Source: Pararhizobium capsulatum DSM 1112 (GTDB lineage: Bacteria; Pseudomonadota; Alphaproteobacteria; Rhizobiales; Rhizobiaceae). Taken from it: 64,000 nt of DNA. The notes beneath the pieces were generated by a model that saw only the letters and a program-made list of their open reading frames with translations, ran no database searches and had not been told where the DNA came from. Below are positions 9,770 to 18,410 of this stretch, in pieces. The stretch lies in assembly GCF_030814475.1 (NCBI RefSeq), contig NZ_JAUSVF010000003.1, positions 62,001-126,000 on the forward strand. The letters are read 5' to 3'. Each line of letters starts with the position of its first letter. Within the stretch, counting starts at the first letter, position 1. The position numbers and the translations under genes were made by a program.

Positions 9770-10492
9770 GTGTTAACCCAACCCCGCCCAATCCGTCTCA
9801 AGGGACGATCTTTCCTCGCGCTCGCCTTAAGCCCCGAGATGCCGGTCGATGATTGGCTGGTCCAGTTGGATAATCTCGCGGCCCGATCCGCTGGTTTCTT
9901 CCTTCGGAAACCAATCGTACTCGATTTGTCGAGCCTCGACATCGGGCAAGACGAGCTTCGAGATCTCGTGGCAAAGCTCGCGACGAGAAAAGTCCGAATC
10001 ATGGGCATCGAGGGCGCGAAGGCTTCTTTGCTCGCTCCAGATCTGCCGCCAGCGTTGACCGACGGGAAAGGCACTTCCGACGTTGAAATAACCGCGGTCG
10101 AGGAGTCCTCTGCTCCGGCGGCGGCAAATCCCGCACCGACGGTCTCGGCACCATCACGCTCTAGTTCATCATTGATCGTAAGCCAGCCCGTTCGCTCGGG
10201 TCAGTCGCTTCACCACGCGGAAGGGGACGTCACTATCGTTGGTTCGGTGGCGTCTGGTTCCGAGGTCGTCGCCGGCGGCTCGATCCACGTCTATGGTGCC
10301 CTAAGGGGCCGCGCCATGGCGGGGACGATGGGCAACTCCACGGCACGGATCTTTTGCAGGAAGTTGGAGGCGGAGCTGATCGCGATCGATGGTTTCTATC
10401 TGACAGCCGAAGATCTCGAGCCGAGTTTGCGCGGCAAGGCAGTCCAGATTTGGCTTGAAGGCGAAACCATAAAAGTGGCTGCGGTGATCTAA
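9770..10492 (+). CDS. minC: septum site-determining protein MinC
   Basis: Inhibitor of FtsZ polymerisation that works with MinD and MinE to place the division site. The N-terminal domain starts RPIRLKGRSFLALALSPEMP. The C-terminal beta-helical domain is clear: GQSLHHAEGDVTIVGSVASG, then GGSIHVYGALRGRAMAG. With the GTG at 9770 the length is 240 aa. A frame-open GTG at 9686 and TTG at 9761 are alternatives, but rhizobial MinC usually starts shortly before the RSIRLKGRSF-type segment and the CtrA box lies in between. It is followed by minD after 30 bp. Confidence 0.9.
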   Translation: MLTQPRPIRLKGRSFLALALSPEMPVDDWLVQLDNLAARSAGFFLRKPIVLDLSSLDIGQDELRDLVAKLATRKVRIMGIEGAKASLLAPDLPPALTDGKGTSDVEITAVEESSAPAAANPAPTVSAPSRSSSSLIVSQPVRSGQSLHHAEGDVTIVGSVASGSEVVAGGSIHVYGALRGRAMAGTMGNSTARIFCRKLEAELIAIDGFYLTAEDLEPSLRGKAVQIWLEGETIKVAAVI

Positions 10493-10522
10493 ATCGATGA
10501 GTTTGGAAAAAATGGAGATGAT

Positions 10523-11338
10523 ATGGGCAAGGTCATAGTCGTTACGTCTGGCAAAGGCGGCGTCGGCAAAACGACGTCCACGGCCGCGTTGGGTGCCGCG
10601 CTCGCGCAGAATGGCGCGAAGGTCGTGGTTGTGGATTTCGATGTCGGCCTCCGCAATCTCGATCTCGTCATGGGCGCGGAACGACGCGTCGTCTACGATC
10701 TCGTGAATGTCATCCAGGGTGAAGCGAAGCTCACGCAGGCCTTGATCCGTGACAAGCGCGTGGAGACACTGTTCCTGCTTCCGGCATCGCAAACCCGCGA
10801 TAAGGACAACTTGACGCCCGAAGGCGTGGAAAAGGTCATCACTGCCCTTAAGAACGCGTTTGACTGGGTCATTTGCGACAGTCCGGCGGGTATCGAACGC
10901 GGAGCGACATTGGCAATGCGCCACGCGGATGTGGCCATCGTCGTCACCAATCCGGAAGTTTCATCGGTTCGTGACTCGGATCGCATCATCGGCTTGTTGG
11001 ATTCCAAGACGCTGAAGGCGGAGAATGGCGAGACGATGGAGAAGCACCTTCTTTTGACCCGTTATGATTCCGCGCGCGCTGAACGAGGCGACATGCTGAA
11101 GGTTGATGATGTGCTAGAAATCCTGTCCATCCCCCTTCTTGGTATCATTCCGGAGAGCATGGACGTACTACGGGCCTCGAACGTTGGTTCTCCCGTGACC
11201 CTGGCTGACGGCCGCAGTGCCCCCGCAATCGCATACTTCGAGGCTGCCCGCCGGCTCAACGGCGAGGCGTTGCCGGTCGTTATCCCTGGAGACAAGCGAG
11301 GCTTGTTTGGGAAACTTTTCGGTAGGAGAGCTGCATGA
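10523..11338 (+). CDS. minD: septum site-determining ATPase MinD
   Basis: A membrane-associated ATPase that recruits MinC and is released by MinE. The deviant Walker A motif SGKGGVGKTTSTAALGAALA lies at residues 8-27, the Walker B-like DSPAGIERGA near residue 120, and the C-terminus (GDKRGLFGKLFGRRAA) forms the basic amphipathic membrane-targeting helix. The 271 aa length is standard. GGAG precedes the ATG. The stop overlaps the minE ATG (ATGA). Confidence 0.96.
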   Translation: MGKVIVVTSGKGGVGKTTSTAALGAALAQNGAKVVVVDFDVGLRNLDLVMGAERRVVYDLVNVIQGEAKLTQALIRDKRVETLFLLPASQTRDKDNLTPEGVEKVITALKNAFDWVICDSPAGIERGATLAMRHADVAIVVTNPEVSSVRDSDRIIGLLDSKTLKAENGETMEKHLLLTRYDSARAERGDMLKVDDVLEILSIPLLGIIPESMDVLRASNVGSPVTLADGRSAPAIAYFEAARRLNGEALPVVIPGDKRGLFGKLFGRRAA

Positions 11339-11598
11339 ATCTTCTGAGAATGTTTTCCCGGCAGCAATCCGGAGCGGCCGCGCGGGAGCGACTTCAAGTA
11401 CTGCTGGCGCATGACCGCGCCTCCACGGGCGATTCCGAACTTGTAACAAAGTTGCGCGACGAAATACTCCGCGCGATTTCCAAGCATATGGAAGTCGACG
11501 CCGATAAGGTCAGCGTGAAATTGGAACGGGGTATCCCGGTGTCCACACTTTTCGTCGACGTCGAAATCCCCCATGATGCGGAAAGGAAGGCGGCCTAA
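11335..11598 (+). CDS. minE: cell division topological specificity factor MinE
   Basis: An 87-residue MinE. The N-terminal part contains the membrane/MinD-interacting segment (SGAAARERLQVLLAHDRAST). The C-terminal dimerisation domain includes EILRAISKHMEVDADKVSVK. The start overlaps the minD stop by 4 bp. A small GGCGGC/GCCGCC hairpin covers its stop codon (11589-11606), perhaps part of a weak terminator. Confidence 0.95.
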   Translation: MNLLRMFSRQQSGAAARERLQVLLAHDRASTGDSELVTKLRDEILRAISKHMEVDADKVSVKLERGIPVSTLFVDVEIPHDAERKAA

Positions 11599-11856
11599 GA
11601 GCCGCCCTCACAACGGCAAATTCTCTTTGGCGCCGCGCCAGCGTTTCAACTGATTTTGTCAGGGCCGAGGGACCGAATATGCGTTGAGCGGTAGGTTGTC
11701 AGTCCCGGTGCGCATCCCATGTGGAACGTTCGTTGGCGTTTGGCCATTTTGGGCCGTCAATTCAGTCGTAACAACGCTCGAACATATAAAAGCCGATGGT
11801 CTATTTTGCCTGTGACGCCAAGGAAGCCCAAGCGCGAGGCATCCTATGGTCACTAG

Positions 11857-12120
11857 TTCAACGGTCAGCAAGGGGGAGTTGGGGAACAGTTGCAGCCCCT
11901 TTTGCGAGATTTCGGCTGATCGCTCGAGGCCCTCTTTCGTGAAAAGGTTAAACTGGCTTTTGGCACGAAGATAATAGTCGTACTCGACCAGCTCGGTGCT
12001 GTCTATTCCCCAAGCCCGGCTATAGTCCGCTTTTCGTATGGCTCCCCACTCGCCGGTCATCGCTCAGACAATCTTGCCAGTCAGTTCATCCTGTAACGGG
12101 TCTGTCCCACTCTTGTCGAA
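11857..12120 (-). pseudogene. relic of a class III adenylate/guanylate cyclase with TPR tail
   Basis: On the minus strand, one frame reads ADRFDKSGTDPLQDELTGKI, then a TGA at 12066-12064, then MTGEWGAIRKADYSRAWGID and VEYDYYLRAKSQFNLFTKEG, and PNSPLL. This is the linker and first TPR-like unit found after the catalytic domain in rhizobial cyclases (usually YDYYLRG...FTKED...FPDSALLR). The catalytic domain is absent and the frame is lost after about 11857. It is a fragment with an in-frame stop, not an active gene. Confidence 0.6.
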
Positions 12121-12801
12121 GCGGTCTGCAATGACCGGCACTACCACGACCCCAGCGATAACGCCACAGCAACCCACCCTTACCCCCACGTTTCACAAAT
12201 ACGTCACATCCGAGGCTAATGGTCCCCGTGCAGTGCAGGTGGTGACCTCGCAGAATGTAGTCCTTACCCAGGATCCCTAACGTTGTCGTCGATCCCGCGG
12301 TTATTCTCCCAGGGGAGCGCCTCGCAACCTCGACCTGACGGTGTACGTCGACGAGGTCATCATCCTGGGAGACCTCGTCATGCCCGGGTGCAATCTCTTG
12401 GTCGTGACCCGAAAACTCCACATCACTGTGAACCCACAGGTCGCTCCCGGTCCGATACCGGCGGGGCCCATTGCGCAGCACATCCGTCACGCAGTTGGGT
12501 CGCACTACTCCTTGGTTTTTCATCCGACTTCCGAGAAGCGATACGTTCTCATATACTCGCGGTTATAAAATGACTAAGGAAGTGCCGCGGGCAGCTCTCG
12601 GCTATGCGTGATGGGCTTGGGCAACGCTGAGAACCGGCCAAATTCCAATCAACAAAACTAACCACCTGAGACATCACGATGGTTATATGAAGGCTACTAC
12701 GTAAGCTTGAATACCCAGGCCAACATCTGCCATACGAGATTGGAAATATCATCCGTCACGACCACTGCTCCGTTCCGGCGCCTAATCTCTTGGTTGTCCC
12801 G
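12121..12801. other. decayed stretch without a convincing gene
   Basis: Several short overlapping frames exist on both strands. The only coding-like signal is at about 12329-12480 on the plus strand, reading LDLTVYVDEVIILGDLVMPG and then NLLVVTRKLHI, a hydrophobic/polar alternation suggestive of beta-helix surface proteins. It lacks a start and is followed by non-coding-like sequence. I see no promoter-gene pair here. Confidence 0.45.
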
Positions 12802-13410
12802 TCAACAAAATCCATTCACCTTTAAAATCTTATGCGCCTCAATTGAGGCGCGAAGCTCTGCCTCGGAAGTGCGATCACCTTGATTGGCATCGGGATGGTG
12901 CATTTTAAGCCTTTCCTTATAGCGCTTCCTGATGTCCTCTGCCGTTGCCTCCGATGACAGACCAAGTGTCTCGAAAGCCTTTGCTTCGAGCACCTTGAGT
13001 TTTCGTTTCTGGGGCTCCGCTTTTTGCACCAGACGCTGTGCTGCGGTTTTGCGAGCATTCAAGGACTTTGCGGAGCCGGAGCGGACTGTAAAAGGGATGG
13101 GTATTTCAGTGGCTTCGGGGATGATGGTCCCGACAGTTGCGCGAGCACCGCTCGTCGCCTCTTTCTGGTAACGGGCAACGTTTGCGTCGGTTGGCGCGGT
13201 CGTGAAGCTATAGCCCTTGTTGTATTCTTTCACGTGCTCAAGGCAGAACAGCAGGTACAGGCCCTCGGCACCCGAACCAACAGGCGCGCGATACGCACCG
13301 GAACTGCCGCAGCCGTCCCATTGGCATTTCGGGCCGGCGGGTTCGGACGGGATAGCAGTTTTCCTGCGTGTAGATTTAAGGCCGACGAAAATTTTCTGAT
13401 CAAGCGTCAT
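12802..13410 (-). CDS. J-domain (DnaJ-like) protein
   Basis: A 202-residue protein beginning MTLDQKIFVGLKSTRRKTAI. An N-terminal zinc-ribbon-like part has CQWDGCGSSGAYRAPVG and FCLEHVKEYNKGY. The C-terminal J-domain spans about residues 143-200 (FETLGLSSEATAEDIRKRYK, then MHHPDANQGDRTSE with the HPD motif that stimulates Hsp70 ATPase). This architecture is usual for short rhizobial J-proteins. The first ~42 codons fall in a segment duplicated at 55312-55437, where the gene is frameshifted. This copy is intact. Confidence 0.85.
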   Translation of the reverse strand: MTLDQKIFVGLKSTRRKTAIPSEPAGPKCQWDGCGSSGAYRAPVGSGAEGLYLLFCLEHVKEYNKGYSFTTAPTDANVARYQKEATSGARATVGTIIPEATEIPIPFTVRSGSAKSLNARKTAAQRLVQKAEPQKRKLKVLEAKAFETLGLSSEATAEDIRKRYKERLKMHHPDANQGDRTSEAELRASIEAHKILKVNGFC

Positions 13411-13790
13411 GGGCCTATATGGACGGATCGCGATCTCAAGGCAAGGAGCTGAATTCCCGTAACGAATGTCATTGTCGGTGCTGAACTGGATTTGGTAACG
13501 ATCGACATACCTGATACAAATGGCTGCATCTGCAGCGCAGTGCGAGTGCGTCCACGCATAGTTGGGAGCAGGGGCAGTAGATTCTAGGTTTTGTGATTTG
13601 GAACGAGCGGCCGAATGGGAAACATGTCCTCACCATAGTGGTGAAGGCGGGTCTGATGTCTGCGGCACAGCCAGCGGACGTCCAGCGGCTTATCATAGGG
13701 TCGTGATGTGCATCGACCGCATCAATACCGCAGACCTCGCAGACCTGCCGTTCCAATTGACCAGCTTTCACCGCTCTCTGAACCGCCAGG
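13284..13790 (+). repeat. copy A of a ~500 bp diverged direct repeat
   Basis: Aligns along its length with 55312-55812 in the same orientation, with scattered substitutions and small indels; for example AGCCGTCCCATTGGCATTTC is in both, as is AGCCAGCGGACGTCCAG. It covers the 5' part of the J-domain gene, the gap upstream and most of an HNH-type gene. In this copy the J-domain gene is intact and the HNH-type gene has a 1-bp deletion. Confidence 0.85.
13469..13790 (-). pseudogene. frameshifted HNH-type small protein
   Basis: The minus strand reads KAGQLERQVCEVCGIDAVDA and HHD like the intact copy at 55607-55879. It then loses one base near 13701-13710 and leaves frame: WTSAGCAADIRPA here corresponds to the DVRWLCRRHHTRLHH reading in the other copy. 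The N-terminal 28 residues are missing because homology stops at about 13790. A nonfunctional relic. Confidence 0.75.
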
Positions 13791-14072
13791 GGTCAATTCT
13801 TCGCTTCGCTTGACACGTAGCCGTGATTGGTAGCGGGAGTAAGATATTGGATCTCGGTTCGGAACATTCTTGTCGTTTGCGGAATTAAGGCTAGGCCAAT
13901 GATGTAAGTGATCGCAAAGTTGAGTCTGCTGATCAACGTCTCCGCCGACATTCACAAGGTGATGCGACCACTCCGTGCCACTTCAGTTCTCGCTTTTGCC
14001 AACTACACAGGCCCAAATGTCCACAGTCATTTGTGGACAGACTTGTTAGATATTTTATTCGGAGGAATACCC

Positions 14073-15359
14073 ATGCGGAATTTTGGCAGTCTGGTCCTCG
14101 TAGCCAGCGTATCCGCAACTTTCGCCGCTGTGCCGATCAGCATGGATTTGAAGAGTCCTTGGACGTTTTCCACGCCGGCTGCGCTCGCCGGCAACGGCAA
14201 CGGCGGTGGCAAGGGTGGAGGGGGCGGTCACAGCGGCGGAGGTGGCAACGGCGGCGGCAGCGGGAAGAGCGAAACCCACGCGTCTGCGGGACACGAAAAG
14301 GCGGGCTCGTCTTCGCGCCACAAGAGCGGGACGAACCAATCCAACGACACGATTGCAACAGCCTTCGGCAAGCTTTTCGGTACGCACAAGGGGGAGGAAA
14401 AGCGCGCCGGGTCGAAGAAGTCGCTTTCTCAAACCACCAAGGGCTCGCCCAAAGCAGAGAAATCCATCTTGAAAGTCGCGAAACCCACACCGAGACCAGA
14501 GAACCGGGTCCTGGTGACCAAAGCCTACGGGCTAGGGGTGGATGCCTCCGATCTGAATGAAAAGTCCGCACTGCCTGCCAAACTCGGTAGGCTGAACTCG
14601 CTCAACCGGAACTACCACGCTTACCTTAACTCCGACGATCCGCACATGGCCGCCATCCGCGACTATGTCGTTGCCTACGCCCAGTTCGAGCTGGACAATG
14701 GCCGCCATGCGATCCCGACCGACCCGGCCCTGAGTGATGAGGCTCTGAGCGCGGCGCTGCTGTCGGCAGCCAATAAGGACATTGGTGTTATAGGACAGCC
14801 GGGCGACGTGATTGTGGCCGATCCGGAAGTAATGGCATGGGCGAAGACCGTTTTGGGCGTCGGACCTGCTGTTGGCAAGATCGACCAGGTGCGTAACGCG
14901 TTGGCAATCGAACAGCCGACGGACCACCCGCCAACGTGGGAGAGTGAAGCCGATCTGGTCAGAGAAGACTACGCGCTTGACGTGGATGCGCCCGATCTAA
15001 ATGAACAATCCGGACTGGCTGCCAAACTCGGCAGACTAAACTCGCTCAACCGGAACTACCACGCCTACCTTAACTCCAATGATCCGCACATGTCCGCTAT
15101 CCGCGACTATGTCGTTTCCTACGCCCAGTTCGAGTTGGAAAATGGCGACCAGGCCATCCCGTCCGATCCGGCCCTGAGCGACGACGCGCTGAGCGCGGCA
15201 CTGCTGTCTGCAGCTAACAAGGACATTGGTACCATAGAGCGCCCCGGCGACGTGGTTGTAGTCGATCCGGAAGTGATTGCATGGGCGAAGGACGTTTTGG
15301 GTGTCGGACCGGCTGTTGGCAAGATCGACCAGGTGCGTGATGTCTTGGCAACCGAATAA
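14073..15359 (+). CDS. secreted repeat protein with Gly-rich and Lys-rich linker
   Basis: GGAGGA at 14061-14066 fixes the start at 14073; the frame is open further upstream but nothing there supports an earlier start. The 428-residue product has a signal-peptide-like N-terminus (MRNFGSLVLVASVSATFAAV), a Gly-rich stretch at about residues 40-65, a Ser/Lys-rich basic linker to residue 150, then two homologous domains at residues 152-282 and 300-428. Each contains KLGRLNSLNRNYHAYLN, an ALSxxALSAALLSAANKDIG helix, and VLGVGPAVGKIDQV. I do not recognise a characterised family. Likely extracytoplasmic; function unknown. Confidence 0.8.
   Translation: MRNFGSLVLVASVSATFAAVPISMDLKSPWTFSTPAALAGNGNGGGKGGGGGHSGGGGNGGGSGKSETHASAGHEKAGSSSRHKSGTNQSNDTIATAFGKLFGTHKGEEKRAGSKKSLSQTTKGSPKAEKSILKVAKPTPRPENRVLVTKAYGLGVDASDLNEKSALPAKLGRLNSLNRNYHAYLNSDDPHMAAIRDYVVAYAQFELDNGRHAIPTDPALSDEALSAALLSAANKDIGVIGQPGDVIVADPEVMAWAKTVLGVGPAVGKIDQVRNALAIEQPTDHPPTWESEADLVREDYALDVDAPDLNEQSGLAAKLGRLNSLNRNYHAYLNSNDPHMSAIRDYVVSYAQFELENGDQAIPSDPALSDDALSAALLSAANKDIGTIERPGDVVVVDPEVIAWAKDVLGVGPAVGKIDQVRDVLATE
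14526..15356 (+). repeat. two-unit internal tandem repeat, 444-bp period
   Basis: Unit 1 (from 14526) and unit 2 (from 14970) are offset by exactly 444 bp, or 148 codons. Long stretches match nearly base for base, e.g. CTCGCTCAACCGGAACTACC occurs in both. Most differences are at third positions or conservative, indicating a fairly recent duplication kept under protein-level selection. Confidence 0.85.
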
Positions 15360-15662
15360 CGTAACCACGAACCGCAGATAGCCCAAGGCGAGGTCGATAC
15401 GGCACGGGCAGAAACCGAGATGTCAGCAGAACGACCGAGCCACGTACCTGCACTTGAACAAGTAGCGAGATCCCAGCCTGCGGGCGATTTCGTTGAGGCA
15501 ATCCCAAGCCCTTCCACGCGCGAAACTGTCGTCAGTCAAAAAACCAGCTCCCTTACTGCAGGGGGCCGCTTCATCAAGGGTTTGCCTAGAGGAACGGGGG
15601 CCACTAAGCCATTCGCTAGACGATCCAGTCGTTGATCTGGACGCTGTCAACCGACCCGATGC
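15360..15662. other. gap after the repeat protein, no gene seen
   Basis: Short frames on both strands lack ribosome binding sites and recognisable motifs. No clear terminator hairpin with a T run was found. Confidence 0.4.
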
Positions 15663-15896
15663 CTATTTCCCACCTTCGTATCCTGATTTGAACTCATCGA
15701 CTACGGCAGTGATAGGTTTCGTGACGCCGTCCCACCACTCGCTTACCTCGGATGTCGCCTGGCCCACCTCCTCGCCGACAATCCGCACGCTAAGTGGCTT
15801 ATTCTTCGCCAAATATTCCTCATGCATAGTAATGCGCGCGTGGAAGCGGTCTGCACATTCACGCAACTTGACCTTTGAGTTTGATAAGGTTGCCAC
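15663..15896 (-). CDS. hypothetical 77-residue protein (uncertain)
   Basis: The minus-strand frame encodes a charged, helix-prone protein with a WWDGVTKPITAVVDEFKSGY tail. The composition looks coding, but no good ribosome binding site is seen. Sequence immediately upstream in another frame (DINDKWRKACADCKQW) also looks coding, so this may be the end of a frameshifted longer gene. Confidence 0.35.
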   Translation of the reverse strand: MATLSNSKVKLRECADRFHARITMHEEYLAKNKPLSVRIVGEEVGQATSEVSEWWDGVTKPITAVVDEFKSGYEGGK

Positions 15897-16010
15897 TGCT
15901 TACAATCAGCACAGGCCTTCCGCCACTTATCATTGATGTCTTGGGTGAAGGTGTCGCTGCCGGTTGAAACCAAGCTGACCTGGTTGAGACAATCTATATC
16001 CGCCAACCTT

Positions 16011-16384
16011 TCAAACACAGTCGATTGGAGGCAGCATTGGGATGCTCGATACACGAGCGATTGCCTGCCTATCAGGCTCACTTGGAACCCGCATACCTGC
16101 CAGTTTTGCCATGGGGACACAATGATCGACAATGAACTGCTGCCTCTTCGTTGTCAGAGGCAAATCTGCGTGCCTGTTGCCAGGCCGCTCGAGCACAATC
16201 CACCATAGTGTTCTATCCGCTTCAAGAGTATTGAAAATTGCGTCAACCTCCGATCGTCGACAAGCGAGTGTGCACTCGCCCGATCGGCGCCGGCTTGAAG
16301 GCATGCCTTCATCGCCAAATCTTCTGCCTCGAGCTGGCCGAGTTCAACCTCTTCCGAAATTCCATTCTCCAGCAACGACATCAA
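16011..16384 (-). pseudogene. possible relic of an Ldh/malate dehydrogenase-family gene
   Basis: Minus-strand pieces in different frames read EAEDLAMKACLQAGADRASA at the 5' side and MRVPSEPDRQAIARVSSIPM at the 3' side. They resemble the N-terminal helix and the C-terminal VPGDxxxxxR segment of Ldh-family NAD(P)H oxidoreductases, with the middle lost. The match is weak and could be coincidence. It directly follows the ABC transporter operon. Confidence 0.25.
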
Positions 16385-17430
16385 TGCCTGGGACTCACCA
16401 TTGCGCCGACGAGTTTTTGGAATGTTGTTGTTCCGATGTGTTTGCCGGTTTCGTTGGTGACGATTGCGTTTGTTGCGTTGGCTGCGGAGAGGATGCGGAC
16501 GGCGTCTTCGATGGTTGTGTCTGCTGGGATGACTGGCCCTTGCGGCGTGGTTGCGTCGATCGGATCCATGACGGCTTCGACCTGAATGACGCGGCCGCGG
16601 TTTACTTCGCGGACGAAGTTTTCGATGTATTGGTCGGCGGGGCGCAGCACGATGTCCTGGCTGGTGCCCTGCTGGATGACCTCGCCATCGCGCAGGATTG
16701 CGATCTGGTCGCCGAGGCGCAGCGCTTCGTCGAGATCGTGGGTGATGAACACCACCGTCTTGCGGATTTCCTTCTGCAGGTCGAGCAGGACGGTTTGCAT
16801 GTCCATGCGGATGAGCGGATCGAGCGCGGAATAGGCTTCGTCCATCAACAGCACCGGCGCATCGTTGGCCAGCGCCCGGGCCAGGCCGACGCGCTGCTGC
16901 ATGCCGCCGGAAAGCTGGTTGGGATATTTTTCCTCGAACCCCTTCAAGCCGACGCGCTCCAGCCAGCGCATGGCCGTCTCAATGCTTGCCTGGCGCGGGA
17001 TGCCCTGGATCTCCAATCCGAAGATGGTGTTATCGAGCACGCTGCGATGGGGAAGCAGCGCGAACTTCTGGAACACCATGGCCGTCTGGTGCCGGCGGAA
17101 CTCGCGCAGATCGGTCTCGTTCATCTTGACCACATCGACGCCATCGACCAGGACCTCGCCGGCGGTCGGATCGATCAGCCGGTTGATGTGGCGGATGAGG
17201 GTCGACTTGCCGGAGCCCGACAAGCCCATGATCACCTGAATCGAGCCGGCCGGCATCTCGATGTTGATATCGCAAAGACCGAGCACATGGCCGTGCTTCT
17301 CGTTGAGATTGGCCTTGCTCAGGCCATTCCGGACCGCCTCGATATGGGATGCGGCATTCGGTCCGAAGATCTTGTAGAGGTTGCGGATCTTGATGCCACC
17401 GAACAGGTGATCAGGGCGCTGATTAGCCAT
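16381..17430 (-). CDS. proV: glycine/proline betaine ABC transporter, ATP-binding protein (ProV-like)
   Basis: A 349-residue ATPase of a betaine/proline importer. It has Walker A GLSGSGKSTL (about residue 65), signature LSGGMQQRVGLARAL and Walker B VLLMDEAYSALDPL. The ProV-type N-terminal extension precedes the nucleotide-binding domain, and a C-terminal regulatory tail follows (residues 280-349). The start at 17430 overlaps the permease stop by 8 bp. With the stachydrine demethylation genes next door, proline betaine is the likely substrate, though this family also carries choline and glycine betaine. Confidence 0.9.
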   Translation of the reverse strand: MANQRPDHLFGGIKIRNLYKIFGPNAASHIEAVRNGLSKANLNEKHGHVLGLCDINIEMPAGSIQVIMGLSGSGKSTLIRHINRLIDPTAGEVLVDGVDVVKMNETDLREFRRHQTAMVFQKFALLPHRSVLDNTIFGLEIQGIPRQASIETAMRWLERVGLKGFEEKYPNQLSGGMQQRVGLARALANDAPVLLMDEAYSALDPLIRMDMQTVLLDLQKEIRKTVVFITHDLDEALRLGDQIAILRDGEVIQQGTSQDIVLRPADQYIENFVREVNRGRVIQVEAVMDPIDATTPQGPVIPADTTIEDAVRILSAANATNAIVTNETGKHIGTTTFQKLVGAMVSPRH

Positions 17431-18310
17431 GGACGATCTCCCGGTGCTTCTGCAGGCGCTGGCCATAGGCCTGGCTCACCCGGTCGAAGATGATGGCGAT
17501 GCCGACGATGGCAAGGCCATTGAAGATGCCGAGGGTAAAATACTGGTTGGCGATGGCCTTCAGCACCGGCTGTCCCAGCCCCTGCACGCCAATCATCGAG
17601 GCGATGACCACCATGGCCAGCGCCATCATGATCGTCTGGTTGATGCCGGCCATGATAGTCGGTAGCGCCAGCGGCAGCTGCACCTTGAACAGCTTCTGGC
17701 TTCCATCGGCGCCGAAGGCATCGGCGGCTTCGAGTACGTCGCGGTCGACGAGGCGGATGCCGAGATTGGTGAGGCGGATCATCGGCGGAATGGCATAGAT
17801 GACGACGGCGATCAGGCCGGGCACCTTGCCGATGCCGAGCAGCATGACGACGGGGATCAGATAGACGAAACTCGGCATGGTCTGCATGACGTCGAGGATC
17901 GGGTTAACGATCTTCTGGGCTCGGTTGGAGCGCGACATCAGGATGCCGATGGGAAGGCCGATGGCGATCGACATCACGGTGCAGACGAAGATCATCGAGA
18001 TCGTCCGCATGGTGTCGTCCCACATGTCGAAGTAGCCGATCAGGAGCAGCGTCACAAGACAGCCGGCAACGATGCGCAGGTTGCGGGTGGCGGCAAAAGC
18101 GATGGCAAGGATGATAAGCGTGATGATCGGCCAGGGCGTCTTCAGCATAAAACGCTCAGCATAGATCAGAAACTGCTGCAGCGGATAAAAGAAGCCTTCG
18201 ATGATATCGCCGTAAGTGCGTGTGAACCCGCGAAAACCTTCGTCGATCGCCTTCTTGAGATTGCGAAGGTTGTCATCGTCCATATGCGGAAATTTGAAAA
18301 ACCAGTCCAT
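17423..18310 (-). CDS. proW: glycine/proline betaine ABC transporter permease (ProW-like)
   Basis: A 295-residue inner-membrane permease. GGGGAAC precedes the ATG at 18310; an in-frame ATG at 18322 is an alternative. About six hydrophobic segments are visible, starting with WPIITLIILAIAFAATRNLR. The EAA-loop region reads VLEAADAFGADGSQKLFKVQLP. It is the middle gene of a binding protein-permease-ATPase operon on the minus strand and is separated from the binding-protein gene by a hairpin. Confidence 0.9.
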   Translation of the reverse strand: MDWFFKFPHMDDDNLRNLKKAIDEGFRGFTRTYGDIIEGFFYPLQQFLIYAERFMLKTPWPIITLIILAIAFAATRNLRIVAGCLVTLLLIGYFDMWDDTMRTISMIFVCTVMSIAIGLPIGILMSRSNRAQKIVNPILDVMQTMPSFVYLIPVVMLLGIGKVPGLIAVVIYAIPPMIRLTNLGIRLVDRDVLEAADAFGADGSQKLFKVQLPLALPTIMAGINQTIMMALAMVVIASMIGVQGLGQPVLKAIANQYFTLGIFNGLAIVGIAIIFDRVSQAYGQRLQKHREIVHG

Positions 18311-18366
18311 TCTGTTCCCCATCTGCAAAGAGCCGATCTGTTTTTTCTTGTTTCGGCGGTGAATGG

Positions 18367-18391
18367 TGCGATGCGCCGAAGGCGCATCGCA
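18367..18391. terminator. intercistronic hairpin after the betaine-binding protein gene
   Basis: A perfect 11-bp stem (TGCGATGCGCC / GGCGCATCGCA) with a GAA loop sits between the binding-protein stop and the permease start. No T run follows in the transcribed direction. It more likely stabilises or attenuates the operon mRNA to give excess binding protein than ends transcription fully. Confidence 0.65.
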
Positions 18392-18410
18392 TGATGTCGG
18401 TCGGTTCAGA

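Noticed and set aside
13908..14072. Upstream extension of the repeat protein frame
   Set aside because: A strong GGAGGA ribosome binding site and a signal peptide place the start at 14073; the extension would bury the signal peptide.
14526..15356. Possible mobile element made of two direct repeats
   Set aside because: The 444-bp period keeps the reading frame exactly and both units lie within one gene, so it is a domain duplication, not an insertion.
16132..17493. 453-codon plus-strand frame opposite the betaine ABC ATPase gene
   Set aside because: Low-complexity Asp/His-rich translation typical of antisense frames; the ABC ATPase motifs are on the minus strand.
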